Assembly (NCBI GenBank): GCA_017446885.1
Contig: JAFSOR010000008.1
Span: forward strand, 115,635-179,634
Reading direction: 5' to 3'
DNA: 64,000 nt
From: Spirochaetia bacterium
Lineage (GTDB): Bacteria; Spirochaetota; Spirochaetia; CADAEX01
The stretch's first letter is position 1; the number at the start of each line of letters is the position of its first letter. Below, piece by piece: positions 1 through 8,001 of the stretch. Below the pieces are notes generated by a model. It did no database searches, was not told the DNA's origin, and worked only from the letters and a program-made list of their open reading frames with translations. The position numbers were made by a program, and so were the translations under genes.

Positions 1-143
1 AGCTCAAGTGCCTTCTTAAAGCCATCCTCAAATGAGCCACTTTCGTCTATCACTTCATATTTTGGTTTTGTTTTGAGTATTGCTTTAAGCCCCATACGGA
101 CCGATGGATGGTCATCGATAATCAGAATGTTATACTTTGCCAA
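1..143 (-). CDS. NarL/LuxR-type response regulator, receiver domain (partial, runs off left edge)
   Basis: Only the first 47 or so codons lie in the window. The reading starts LAKYNILIIDDHPSVRMGLK, the beta1 strand and acidic pair (IIDDH) typical of a CheY-like receiver domain; the phospho-acceptor Asp and the expected output HTH domain lie beyond the edge. The best start is a TTG at 143-141, preceded by AAGGAT about 8 nt upstream, because no ATG occurs until well inside the receiver fold. It overlaps the 3' end of the upstream histidine kinase by 14 nt in another frame, so the two are translationally coupled and form a two-component pair. The NarL assignment comes from the HisKA_3-type partner kinase, not from the visible residues. 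Confidence 0.85.
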   Translation of the reverse strand, partial: MAKYNILIIDDHPSVRMGLKAILKTKPKYEVIDESGSFEDGFKKALE

Positions 144-1359
144 TTTTAACTATCCTTTTGTCTGGTATTGTGAAAATTATAGCTGTTCCTTTTCCAAGTT
201 CAGATTTTATTTTCATTACGCCGTTCATAGTCTTTACACGACCTTCCATTCCCTTGAGTCCCATGTGCTCTTGAGTCTGGACATTTTCATAGACAAAGCC
301 TATTCCGTTGTCTTCTATTCGTACTATTATATTAGGATATACAGGGATTATCTTGACATCTATGGTGGTTGCCTTTGAATGCTTGGCACTGTTGTTCACA
401 GCCTCGTAGACCAGCCTATAAATCATTATCTCCAGTTCTTGGTCAAATTGATAATCTTTCTTGCACAGGAAATGCAGGCTTGTCTTTATCTGGGTCTTTT
501 CTTCAATATCAGTAAGGAAATACTGTATAGATTTATCAAGACTGCCCGAAAGCTCTGGTGGTCTCAGGTTGAAGGCTATATTGCGGATCAGCTTGATATC
601 GTTCTCTACCGCCTCTTTCATATCATCAATATTGTCAACATATTTCAGCGAAACCAGATTCTGTACAATCTCGTCATGCAGGTCGGCTGCTATTCTTGTC
701 TGTTCCCGGTCTCTTACCTCTAGGATGGAATTGGAAAGCTCTCTGATTTCTTTCTCTTTTTCGTACATCTTATAATAATTGAAGATAGCATTGCCCAGCA
801 TAATAGCAAGGAATACAGAAATTGTTGTTCCAAGCATAAAGAGGAACCAATTCAGTTTAACTTTATTATTTAAATATTGGCTGAAAATAGAGATTGTGGC
901 CTGCATGGTGATTTCGAAATTATCGGTATCTGATGTGATGAAGTGGATAATCTCATTAGCAAAGAACCCTATATCCTGATTGAAGAAAAGAGATTTGATA
1001 AGCTTGAACTGAATCTCCTGCCACATCAATATCATAGATTGAAGTTCCTGCCCTAAGGATGGGATGTTCCTCTTTGCAGTATTGAGCATCTTCTCATCCA
1101 GAAGTTTTTCCATGGATAACTCATAATCTGAAACGCTATGTATAAGAGGATAAGGGGTCTTTGGATAATTAATAGTATATTTTACAGTTTCATTTTTGAT
1201 AATCAGCCATTTTTCATAAATCTTATTGAGTTCTTCTGACTGAACAATTATTGATTCAATTTTCTTATAGGAAGTGACAGATATAAAACATATGGACAGA
1301 AGGATTATTAAGATAAGGAGCGCAAAATAAAGTTTTTTATGATAATGAATACTTATCAT
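130..1359 (-). CDS. NarL-family sensor histidine kinase (HisKA_3 / HATPase_c)
   Basis: This is a membrane sensor kinase of 409 aa. A transmembrane helix at about residues 9-29 is followed by an extracytoplasmic sensing region (about 30-168) without recognisable domain motifs, a second helix at about 170-192, a short coiled linker, and the HisKA_3 dimerisation box with phospho-acceptor His228 in ADLHDEIVQ. The ATPase domain shows an N-box around EAVNNSAKH (319-327), a G1 box DNGIGF (350-355) and a G2-like GLKGM (367-371). It is cotranscribed with the overlapping response regulator and is divergent from the TAXI TRAP transporter operon at 1520. Control of that transporter is a reasonable inference but is not shown by the sequence. 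The ligand is unknown. Confidence 0.92.
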   Translation of the reverse strand: MISIHYHKKLYFALLILIILLSICFISVTSYKKIESIIVQSEELNKIYEKWLIIKNETVKYTINYPKTPYPLIHSVSDYELSMEKLLDEKMLNTAKRNIPSLGQELQSMILMWQEIQFKLIKSLFFNQDIGFFANEIIHFITSDTDNFEITMQATISIFSQYLNNKVKLNWFLFMLGTTISVFLAIMLGNAIFNYYKMYEKEKEIRELSNSILEVRDREQTRIAADLHDEIVQNLVSLKYVDNIDDMKEAVENDIKLIRNIAFNLRPPELSGSLDKSIQYFLTDIEEKTQIKTSLHFLCKKDYQFDQELEIMIYRLVYEAVNNSAKHSKATTIDVKIIPVYPNIIVRIEDNGIGFVYENVQTQEHMGLKGMEGRVKTMNGVMKIKSELGKGTAIIFTIPDKRIVKIGKV

Positions 1360-1519
1360 TAATATAATATTAATGCCTGCAAAAGAATTCTGTCAAAGGA
1401 AAAAAACCTTTCAGAAGTAAAAATAAGGAAAAGAGAGAAAAAGAGGATTAAAATAAGGAAATGTCTGATTTCTATTTCACAAAGGTGGTTTTACAATTTT
1501 AAAAAAGGGAGGAATTTAT

Positions 1520-2533
1520 ATGAAAAAATTCTTTAAAATTTGTATGATTTTACTTGCAGTTTTAATGTTGACAACTGCTTGCAGCAAAAAGCCTGAAAGC
1601 AAGGCAACAGCCTCAAATGATGCTGCTACTACAGCCGCTGCTGAGAAAAAAGCTCCTCAGAAAAAATTCCTGCAGATTAAGACATCTGCGATTGGCGGAA
1701 CTTGGCATGCATGTGGTGCTGTCTGGGCAAAGCTTATCAGTGAGAACACTCCATACATAGGAGTAAACAGCTCTTCTCCAGGACTTGAGTTCGAGACAAT
1801 GCAGAAGCTTAAGGAAGGTATTGTAGACTTAGGATTCGCTGGAACAAGTACTGCATACTATGGCTGGAAAGGTGGAGTGATTTGGGATGATCCTATCGAT
1901 TTGGTTGCTCTGTTTGCTACACAACCTGGTATTTTGAACTTTGTAGGTCTTGATAAGCCAGGAGTCAACACCATTGCAGACCTCAAGGGAAAGACCATTG
2001 CTACATACCCTGTTGGAAACTATTGGGGCGATATGGTTCTCGAGATTCTTGCTCTCCATGGTGTTACACCAGACAACTCAAGAATTCTTAGAATCATGAA
2101 GAATGACTCTGCGAGAATGCTTGCCGACGGTCAGGTTGACTGTATCGTACACAAGTTCGGTTATGGCCATGGAACTCTTAAGCAGTTGGCTGCATCCAGA
2201 AAGATCAAGTTCTTTGAAGGCGATCCTAAGATTATGCAGGATTATATAGAGAAGAATAAATTCTTTGCTTTGGTTCCGTTCGGCGAGGAGTATGGAGTTG
2301 CCAATGCACAGCAGCTGGTAAGTAACTATGTTGCAATCACAATGGCAAGTCTGCCTGAAGATATTGCATATACAGTTACAAAAATCTGGTTTGAGAATAA
2401 AGACTATCTCAACGAGACTCTTCCAAACATCACTCCATATATCAACTGGAATGATCCTAAAGAGGGTGTGACTATTCCATTCCATCCGGGCGCAATCAAA
2501 TACTTCAAAGAAGTAGGCTTGTGGCACGATTGA
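1520..2533 (+). CDS. TAXI-family TRAP transporter substrate-binding lipoprotein
   Basis: This is an extracytoplasmic solute receptor of the TAXI type (337 aa). The lipoprotein signal peptide ends in LTTAC with the modified Cys at position 21, followed by an Ala/Lys/Thr-rich linker. The mature part has features of the family: SAIGGTWHACGA near residue 55, the TIADLKGKTIATYPVGN segment, and a C-terminal SLPEDIAYTVTKIWFEN helix. GGGAGG at 1507-1512, 7 nt before the ATG, supports the start. It is the first gene of a three-gene operon with the fused permease and a small exported protein. TAXI receptors commonly bind glutamate or other carboxylates, but the ligand here cannot be read from sequence. 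Anchoring to the cytoplasmic membrane is expected from the lipobox. Confidence 0.93.
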   Translation: MKKFFKICMILLAVLMLTTACSKKPESKATASNDAATTAAAEKKAPQKKFLQIKTSAIGGTWHACGAVWAKLISENTPYIGVNSSSPGLEFETMQKLKEGIVDLGFAGTSTAYYGWKGGVIWDDPIDLVALFATQPGILNFVGLDKPGVNTIADLKGKTIATYPVGNYWGDMVLEILALHGVTPDNSRILRIMKNDSARMLADGQVDCIVHKFGYGHGTLKQLAASRKIKFFEGDPKIMQDYIEKNKFFALVPFGEEYGVANAQQLVSNYVAITMASLPEDIAYTVTKIWFENKDYLNETLPNITPYINWNDPKEGVTIPFHPGAIKYFKEVGLWHD

Positions 2534-2546
2534 TAAAGGATTAAAT

Positions 2547-4478
2547 ATGAAGACAAAATTACCGGAAGAAAAGATTGATATTTTTAACGAAGACAGCTTC
2601 CGGGGGATTACAATAGGGAGCAGGAAGGTCATAAAGACGATAATATTCGTTATTGGGCTTCTGGCTGCGCTGATTCCAATTCTTGAGATTATTTTTGGTC
2701 CGCTTGCACCTATGTATCAGCGTCCAGTGCATATGCTGCTCATGATAGGACTTACACTGTTCCTCTATCCATCCGGATTCTTCAAGAGCGAGAAGGCAGA
2801 AAGTATTTTCAATATTATCTTGATTCTTCTCCTGATATTTGTATGTTGCTGGGCAAGTTCAAGGTGGACATACTTCTATGTGACTCCATCGCCGCTGCCT
2901 ATTGAGGCTTTGTTCGGCTTGATTTTTGTCCTTCTGGTGTTTGAGGCAACACGGCGGGCAATAGGTCTGGCCATGGCTATAATAGGTGGGTTATTCCTGC
3001 TCTACTGCTTCGTAGGCCCATATATGCCACGTTATTTTGCGCATCAGGGATATAAGCCTACAGAGCTTGTGACACATCTTATCATAGGTGTCGAGGGCAT
3101 GATGGGTGATCTTGCCGCAATAAGTGCGAACCAGATTGTATTCTTCATGATGTTTGCCGCATTCTTGCGGTATACAAATTCTACAGAAATATTCATGGAT
3201 TTCTCGAAGGCTATTGCTGGAGATAAATCTGGTGGACCGGCAAAGGTTGCTGTAGTATCCAGCGGCTTCATGGCTATGGTGTCTGGAAGTGCCAGCGGTA
3301 ATGTTGCTACAACTGGTTCTATAACTATTCCATTGATGATTTCTTTGGGATTCAAGAAACATGTTGCAGGTGCTATCGAGGCAGTATCTTCCACAGCGGG
3401 TCAGTTTATGCCTCCTATCATGGGTGCCGCGGCATTCATCATAGCTGAATATACAGGCTTGAGTTATTGGGATGTAGCCATAGCAGCATTCCTGCCGTCT
3501 GCAATTTACTTTGTCATTATGTTCTTTGTTGTGGATATAATGAGTAAGAAAGACCACCTGTCAGGAATGCCGAAAGATCAGTTACCGCCGTTCTGGCCAT
3601 GTTTCAGAAGAACAATTCCGATTATGGTTCCAATTACCATTCTGGTTGTCATGCTTGCAATGCGGATGAGTGTTCAGCTTTCTATTGTAGTCAGCCTGAT
3701 TACTCTGATTGTGATCTGCATCCCTATCAAGGAGCAGCGGATTGGTGTGGTTAAGATATTCAAAGCTTTATCTCTTACAGCTAAGATTCTTATTCCTATC
3801 ACCACATCCTGTGCTGTCGCAGGTCTTATTGTAGGCGTTATGACACTGACCGGATTCGGCGAGCGGCTTTCCTATGGAATTTTGGCATTTGCTGATGGAA
3901 ACCTATTCAAGGGACTTCTGCTTACTGCTGTTGTCTGCCTGATACTGGGTATGGGTCTTCCTACTTTGGGGGCATATGTCGTTCTTGCAACACTGGGTGC
4001 TCCGGCATTGCAGATGTTAGGTGCCCCGATTCTGGCATCGCACCTGTTTATATTCTACTTTGCCATCATATCTGCTATTACTCCACCAGTTTGTCTTTCC
4101 TCTTATGTTGCAGCAAGTATAGCAGGAGCCAATCCGCTTAAGGTAGGAGTTACATCGCTTACTGTGGCGCCATTTATCTATGCTTTGCCATTCTTCTTTG
4201 TATTCCACCCGGCACTGCTGTTCCAGGGTAGTTTTATGACAGTATGTATAACTGTTATTGAAACTATTATTATTCTGTTTAATATTACAATTCTTTTCCA
4301 GAGATACATGTTCGACACATTCAAGATTTATGAGTTAGCTATAATAATTGCCAACCTGTTGTTCTACATTAAGAGTGGCAACTTCCTTATCTTTGTTGCA
4401 GTATTTGCTGCATTTGTTGTCTTCCATGGTCTTAGGTCTGGAAAATTCAGAAAAGTTAAAAAAGGAGTTTCTGCATGA
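2547..4478 (+). CDS. TAXI-type TRAP transporter fused permease (DctQM fusion)
   Basis: This 643-aa polytopic membrane protein combines the small (4-helix) and large (12-helix) TRAP subunits, as is usual for TAXI systems. About 16-18 hydrophobic helices are visible. Signature segments of the large subunit include VSGSASGNVATTGSITIPLM (near residue 245), EAVSSTAGQFMPPIMGAAAF (near 275) and a C-terminal repeat LILGMGLPTLGAYVVLATL followed by SAITPPVCLSSY. It starts 13 nt after the receptor gene with GGA upstream of the ATG. Transport would be an ion-gradient-driven secondary process using the receptor encoded just upstream. Its stop codon overlaps the next ATG (ATGA). Confidence 0.93.
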   Translation: MKTKLPEEKIDIFNEDSFRGITIGSRKVIKTIIFVIGLLAALIPILEIIFGPLAPMYQRPVHMLLMIGLTLFLYPSGFFKSEKAESIFNIILILLLIFVCCWASSRWTYFYVTPSPLPIEALFGLIFVLLVFEATRRAIGLAMAIIGGLFLLYCFVGPYMPRYFAHQGYKPTELVTHLIIGVEGMMGDLAAISANQIVFFMMFAAFLRYTNSTEIFMDFSKAIAGDKSGGPAKVAVVSSGFMAMVSGSASGNVATTGSITIPLMISLGFKKHVAGAIEAVSSTAGQFMPPIMGAAAFIIAEYTGLSYWDVAIAAFLPSAIYFVIMFFVVDIMSKKDHLSGMPKDQLPPFWPCFRRTIPIMVPITILVVMLAMRMSVQLSIVVSLITLIVICIPIKEQRIGVVKIFKALSLTAKILIPITTSCAVAGLIVGVMTLTGFGERLSYGILAFADGNLFKGLLLTAVVCLILGMGLPTLGAYVVLATLGAPALQMLGAPILASHLFIFYFAIISAITPPVCLSSYVAASIAGANPLKVGVTSLTVAPFIYALPFFFVFHPALLFQGSFMTVCITVIETIIILFNITILFQRYMFDTFKIYELAIIIANLLFYIKSGNFLIFVAVFAAFVVFHGLRSGKFRKVKKGVSA

Positions 4479-4846
4479 AAAAAATTATTTTTATAATCTG
4501 CCTGTTGTCCATAGTGATGGCAGCACAAGTATTTGCTGATGACCATGTGGTTACAGACAAGGCTCAGCTTCTTAAGGTTGCCTTTGAGGTTAAACCTATT
4601 GTTAAGGGTTCCCCGGAGAACATGGTTATGATCTATGTGGATCTGAAGAATGTCACTGATAAGCCCATGATGTACAGGATGACTGCAATTCTTGACGACA
4701 AGTACGGCGGTGAAGGCATTGTCCCTGTTGACGAGATGCGCCAGAAAAGAGTTGCACCAGGCGAAGTCGTAACTGGAAAGATTGCTGTCACCTATGACAA
4801 GCTTCCGACAAATTTTGTCCTATTCATTGACGAAGAGACATTATAA
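4475..4846 (+). CDS. Small exported protein of the TAXI TRAP operon, unknown function
   Basis: The 123-aa product has an N-terminal signal peptide (KKIIFIICLLSIVMAAQVFAD, cleavage probably after VFA). It then has a single predicted beta-sandwich-like domain rich in alternating hydrophobic residues (PENMVMIYVDLKNVTDKPMM, then GEVVTGKIAVTYDKLP). I do not recognise the family. Its ATG overlaps the permease stop (ATGA), so it is translationally coupled to the transporter, and a strong terminator follows. The context suggests a periplasmic accessory of the TRAP system, such as an assembly or ligand-handling factor. This is inference from position only. Confidence 0.7.
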   Translation: MKKIIFIICLLSIVMAAQVFADDHVVTDKAQLLKVAFEVKPIVKGSPENMVMIYVDLKNVTDKPMMYRMTAILDDKYGGEGIVPVDEMRQKRVAPGEVVTGKIAVTYDKLPTNFVLFIDEETL

Positions 4847-4869
4847 AGCAACGATATTACTTCTTTTTG

Positions 4870-4899
4870 CCACCTCTGGGATGCCAGGGGTGGTTTTTT
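4870..4899 (+). terminator. Rho-independent terminator of the TRAP operon
   Basis: A 10-bp stem (CCACCTCTGG / CCAGGGGTGG with one G-U pair) and a 4-nt loop GATG is followed by TTTTTT. It lies 23 nt after the stop of the small exported protein and closes the three-gene operon. Confidence 0.9.
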
Positions 4900-4908
4900 A
4901 TGCTTGAC

Positions 4909-4930
4909 TTTAGGGGATTAATCCCCTAAA
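4909..4930. repeat. Perfect 22-bp palindrome between TRAP operon and DUF4160 gene
   Basis: Arms TTTAGGGGATT and AATCCCCTAAA meet with no loop. With no spacer it is a poor RNA hairpin and more like a dimeric protein-binding site (operator) upstream of the DUF4160/DUF2442-XRE pair at 4963-5738. The second gene encodes an XRE DNA-binding domain, so autoregulation is plausible, but nothing demonstrates binding. Confidence 0.5.
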
Positions 4931-4976
4931 ATTATATTAGCTATTATGAAAGGAGTGCAGATATGCCTACGATAAG

Positions 4977-5216
4977 TTGTTTTTTGGAATTATTATTGTC
5001 ATGTATTTACGGAATAAAGAGCATAATCCACCACATATCCATGCAATTACACAGGACTTTGATGCTCCTTTTTATATAGAGACTTGCGAGATAATGGAGG
5101 GTGAATTTCCACCTAAAGCCCAGGCCTTGGTTAAAGAATTTATATTTAAGTATAAGAAAGAACTTATAGATATGTGGGAAACTGAAAAATACACTAAACT
5201 GCCGCCATTGAAATAA
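4977..5216 (+). CDS. DUF4160 protein, start probably disrupted by a 1-nt frameshift
   Basis: The open frame from TTG 4977 gives FFGIIIVMYLRNKEHNPPHIHA and ends TKLPPLK (79 aa), which matches the DUF4160 fold including the PPHIHA motif. The well-placed AAAGGAG and ATG at 4963-4965 lie in another frame and encode MPTIS, the normal N-terminus of this family, before running out of frame. Adding one base near 4977 would restore MPTIS-(L)-FFGIII. Either the gene carries a one-base deletion (or a sequence error), or translation begins at TTG 4977. DUF4160 genes are typically paired with DUF2442 genes, as here. Biochemical function is unknown; a toxin-antitoxin-like role has been proposed only from gene pairing. 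Confidence 0.65.
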   Translation: MFFGIIIVMYLRNKEHNPPHIHAITQDFDAPFYIETCEIMEGEFPPKAQALVKEFIFKYKKELIDMWETEKYTKLPPLK

Positions 5217-5252
5217 TGATATTTTTAAAAGTTCAAGCAAGTGGAGAACAGA

Positions 5253-5738
5253 ATGTTTCATAAAGCAATTGATATAAAATTTTTACGAGGGACTACTCTT
5301 AAAGTTGTGTTTCTTGACGGGACCGTCAAAAAATATGATATGAGTCTCCTTTTTCATAAATACCCTCAGCTTGCTGCATTGAATAATCGTAAGCTTTTTC
5401 TTTCGGGTCGGCTTTCAGGGCCATATGGTATTATATGGAATGATGATCTTGATATAGAAACAGAGACAATTTATGCAGAGGGCAAAACAGTTCAGAAAAA
5501 AGATATTCAGATACATATGATATCTGCAAAAGCAGTATTATCGGCCAGAGCCCTGGCAGGAATATCACAGGCTGAACTCTCATCTGCGTCAGGAATTAAC
5601 CAATCAGATATCTCAAAAATTGAAAGAGGCGTTGCTAACCCTTCAGTTAGAACATTGGAACGTATTGCAGCTGCGCTGGGCGGTCAGCTTTCTATTGCTA
5701 TCCAGATGCCTCCTCCAGCTCCTTCACATGTTCAATAA
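5253..5738 (+). CDS. DUF2442 domain fused to XRE-type helix-turn-helix regulator
   Basis: The 161-aa protein begins with a DUF2442 domain (about residues 4-75: IKFLRGTTLKVVFLDGTVKKY through IIWNDDLDIETETIY). A classical XRE HTH follows at about 95-150 (ARALAGISQAELSSASGINQ, then SKIERGVANPSVRTLERIAA). ATG 5253 is preferred over the in-frame GTG 5241 because GGAG lies 6 nt upstream. It follows the DUF4160 gene and is probably its partner and the regulator of the pair; the 22-bp palindrome upstream is a candidate operator. Its last 41 nt overlap the 3' end of the convergent hydratase gene, so the two genes share their ends in opposite orientation. Confidence 0.85.
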   Translation: MFHKAIDIKFLRGTTLKVVFLDGTVKKYDMSLLFHKYPQLAALNNRKLFLSGRLSGPYGIIWNDDLDIETETIYAEGKTVQKKDIQIHMISAKAVLSARALAGISQAELSSASGINQSDISKIERGVANPSVRTLERIAAALGGQLSIAIQMPPPAPSHVQ

Positions 5739-6630
5739 GCTCAAACGGTGTCATGCCATAGCTGCATTTTGCCAGCCTGGATGCCAGGGCGTGGGCCAGG
5801 GAGGCGCTTACGGCGGCATCGTATAGGGTATAATGCTGGGCTAAAAGCGCAGCCACAAGACCTGCCAGGACGTCGCCGCTGCCTCCCTTGGCCAGGCAGG
5901 GACTGCCCAAGGTGTTCACCGACACCTTCACGCCCTGGGCGATAAGACAGTTTGCCCCCTTTAGGATAAGCACGGCCTGGGGGAAGGCAGTGCAGAAGGC
6001 CCTCACCAGCTCAAACCGGTGTTCGGCAATATAGGGGACATCGTAGTTCCCCAGGCCGCAGAGGTTAAGCAGGGTGGCAAACTCCTTGGGATGGGGCGTA
6101 AGCACCACCTGCTTGCGGCTTAGGATAAGCTCTTTTATTCCTTTATATTTCAATATATCAGCATCAAGGACGCAGGGCACATCGGGGTGGGCATCAAGCC
6201 AGGCCATAGCCACTGCTGCCTGCGAACCCGGGGCTGGAACACCATCTGGCGGCATACCCAGCCCCATCCCAAGGACGAGGGCGTTGGTGGCTGCCGGAGG
6301 GGCAGGGCTGCCCATAAGCTCGTATGGGCAGCACACAGGGCGGGCCTTGCATACCAGCGTAACCAGCCCTGAACCGAAGGCAAATGCGGCGGTTGCGGCG
6401 ATTATTCCGGCCCCCGGCTTTTCTCCCATAACCACTGCGACATGGCCGAAACTGCCTTTGTTCATATTTTGAACAACTCGTGTCGGCAGCCTCAAATCGC
6501 TCTTCTGGAGCAGCGTAAGATTTCCATTTGTATAATATTCAGGCTTTGAGCATGAGATATCTCCCAGTTTATCCTTCATATCATCTGCCAGATATTTCTC
6601 TTCTATCGGGTGGTCAAATACAGTCTTCAT
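5698..6630 (-). CDS. nnrD: ADP-dependent (S)-NAD(P)H-hydrate dehydratase, kinase-type domain only
   Basis: This enzyme of the YjeF_C/carbohydrate-kinase type repairs hydrated NAD(P)H. The 310-aa protein shows NKGSFGHVAVVMGE (57-70), DADIL (156-160), LTPHPKEFATL (177-187), ILKGANCLI (222-230) and CLAKGGSGDVLAGLVAALL (245-263), with Asp253 as the expected catalytic base. Bacterial homologues are commonly fused to the epimerase NnrE, about 200 aa at the N-terminus. Here only about 55 residues of linker-like sequence (SDLRLPTRVVQN) precede the kinase domain, so the epimerase half is absent from this locus. The coding sequence is noticeably more G+C-rich than its neighbours between about 5750 and 6450. 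It is divergent from the ferredoxin gene at 6728 and overlaps the convergent XRE gene. Confidence 0.9.
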   Translation of the reverse strand: MKTVFDHPIEEKYLADDMKDKLGDISCSKPEYYTNGNLTLLQKSDLRLPTRVVQNMNKGSFGHVAVVMGEKPGAGIIAATAAFAFGSGLVTLVCKARPVCCPYELMGSPAPPAATNALVLGMGLGMPPDGVPAPGSQAAVAMAWLDAHPDVPCVLDADILKYKGIKELILSRKQVVLTPHPKEFATLLNLCGLGNYDVPYIAEHRFELVRAFCTAFPQAVLILKGANCLIAQGVKVSVNTLGSPCLAKGGSGDVLAGLVAALLAQHYTLYDAAVSASLAHALASRLAKCSYGMTPFELIEHVKELEEASG

Positions 6631-6727
6631 ATTCTAATTATAACACAATATAACATTTGAAAATGTTATTGTATAAAAATTTATTTAGCGATAAAATCGT
6701 AAGAACGGAAAATGAGGAGGCAAAATT

Positions 6728-6937
6728 TTGACTGGAAAACCTGTAATATCCATTCAGCGCTGCAAAGGCTGCGGATTGTGTATAGGTGCATGCCCTAAGA
6801 AGATCCTGGAAATGTCCAAAGAGACCAACAAGCAGGGTGTTCATTATCCGGTATGCAAAGATGAATCGCAGTGTATAGCCTGTACATTCTGTGCGACTAT
6901 GTGTCCTGATATCGCTATTGAGATTATTAAATATTAA
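6728..6937 (+). CDS. 2[4Fe-4S] ferredoxin-type delta subunit of 2-oxoacid:ferredoxin oxidoreductase
   Basis: This 69-aa electron-carrier subunit has two CxxCxxCxxxCP clusters: CKGCGLCIGACP (12-23) and CIACTFCATMCP (48-59). Translation starts at TTG 6728, with GAGGAGG at 6714-6720 about 7 nt upstream; no in-frame ATG lies before the first cluster. It is the first gene of the delta-alpha-beta-gamma operon and precedes the alpha subunit by 14 nt. It relays electrons between the TPP-dependent catalytic core and ferredoxin. In related operons it is named KorD or VorD. Confidence 0.9.
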   Translation: MTGKPVISIQRCKGCGLCIGACPKKILEMSKETNKQGVHYPVCKDESQCIACTFCATMCPDIAIEIIKY

Positions 6938-6951
6938 AAGAGTGTCCTGAT

Positions 6952-8001
6952 ATGAGTGAAAAGATTTTAATGAAAGGTAACGAGGCAATAGGAGAGGCAG
7001 CTATCCTTGCAGGATGCCGCCACTATTTCGCATATCCTATTACCCCACAGAACGAGATACCTGCATACATGGCAAAGCGTCTGCCAGAGGTCGGTGGAAC
7101 ATTCCTCCAGGCCGAGAGCGAGCTGGCTGCAGTAAGCATGGTAATGGGTGCATCTGCCGGCGGAGCACGGGTTATGACATCTTCATCATCCCCTGGAATC
7201 TCCCTTAAGCAGGAGGGAATCTCCTATATGTCCGGCGCACAGCTTCCAGCTGTTATTGTAAATATGATGAGAGGCGGCCCTGGCCTCGGAAACATCGCAG
7301 GAGCCCAGGGAGACTACTTCCAGGCAACACGCGGTGGTGGAAACGGCGACTACCATGTTCTGGTAATTGCACCGGGCAATGTTCAGGAGCTGGCCGACTA
7401 CACAATCAAGGCTTTCGACCTGGCTGACAAATATAGAATTGTATGCATGATCCTGGGGGACGGTTATCTGGGACAGATGTCAGAGCCACTGATTCTGCCA
7501 AAGGCTGTAGAGAACCTTCCTGCCAAGGATTGGGCTCTTACCGGTGCAAAAGGGCGCGAGCCACATATTATTGCATCGCTCCGTCTTAATCCAGACAACT
7601 ATCTGGAGAAGCATGTATACGACCTGTACGAGAACTACAAGAAGATCGAGGAGAACGAGGTTATCTACGACACCCAGAACCTGGATGATGCAGACTACAT
7701 GATTGTAGCTTACGGTACAGCCTCCAGAATCTGCAAGAAGGCTATAAGAATGCTGAGAGCAGAAGGTATAAAAGTTGGCCTGTTCCGTCCTGTTACCCTG
7801 TGGCCGTTCCCTAAGAAGGAGATTGCAGAGGCTGCAAAGAAGGTCAAGAAGATTCTTACTGTAGAGATGAGCATGGGACAGATGGTCCAGGATGTTCAGA
7901 TCAACGCCGGAAAGTTCTGCGACGTAGACTTCCTGGGTCGTCCTGGCGGAATGCTGCCAGAGGTTGAAAAGATTGTTCAGAGGGTTAAGAGCTATGTCTG
8001 A
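6952..8001 (+). CDS. vorB: 2-oxoacid:ferredoxin oxidoreductase alpha subunit, VorB-like
   Basis: This 349-aa subunit carries the pyrimidine-binding and transketolase-C-like domains of the four-subunit oxidoreductases. It opens with KILMKGNEAIGEAAILAGCR and FAYPITPQNEIPAYM. It contains LQAESELAAVSMVMGASAGG and the conserved TSSSSPGISLKQEGISYMSG stretch around residues 76-95, then MMRGGPGLGNIAGAQGDYFQA. This pattern matches proteins annotated as 3-methyl-2-oxobutanoate dehydrogenase subunit VorB more closely than pyruvate-specific PorA, but specificity cannot be proved from sequence. The enzyme oxidatively decarboxylates 2-oxoacids to acyl-CoA, or runs reductively. It overlaps the beta subunit by 8 bp. 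Confidence 0.88.
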   Translation: MSEKILMKGNEAIGEAAILAGCRHYFAYPITPQNEIPAYMAKRLPEVGGTFLQAESELAAVSMVMGASAGGARVMTSSSSPGISLKQEGISYMSGAQLPAVIVNMMRGGPGLGNIAGAQGDYFQATRGGGNGDYHVLVIAPGNVQELADYTIKAFDLADKYRIVCMILGDGYLGQMSEPLILPKAVENLPAKDWALTGAKGREPHIIASLRLNPDNYLEKHVYDLYENYKKIEENEVIYDTQNLDDADYMIVAYGTASRICKKAIRMLRAEGIKVGLFRPVTLWPFPKKEIAEAAKKVKKILTVEMSMGQMVQDVQINAGKFCDVDFLGRPGGMLPEVEKIVQRVKSYV

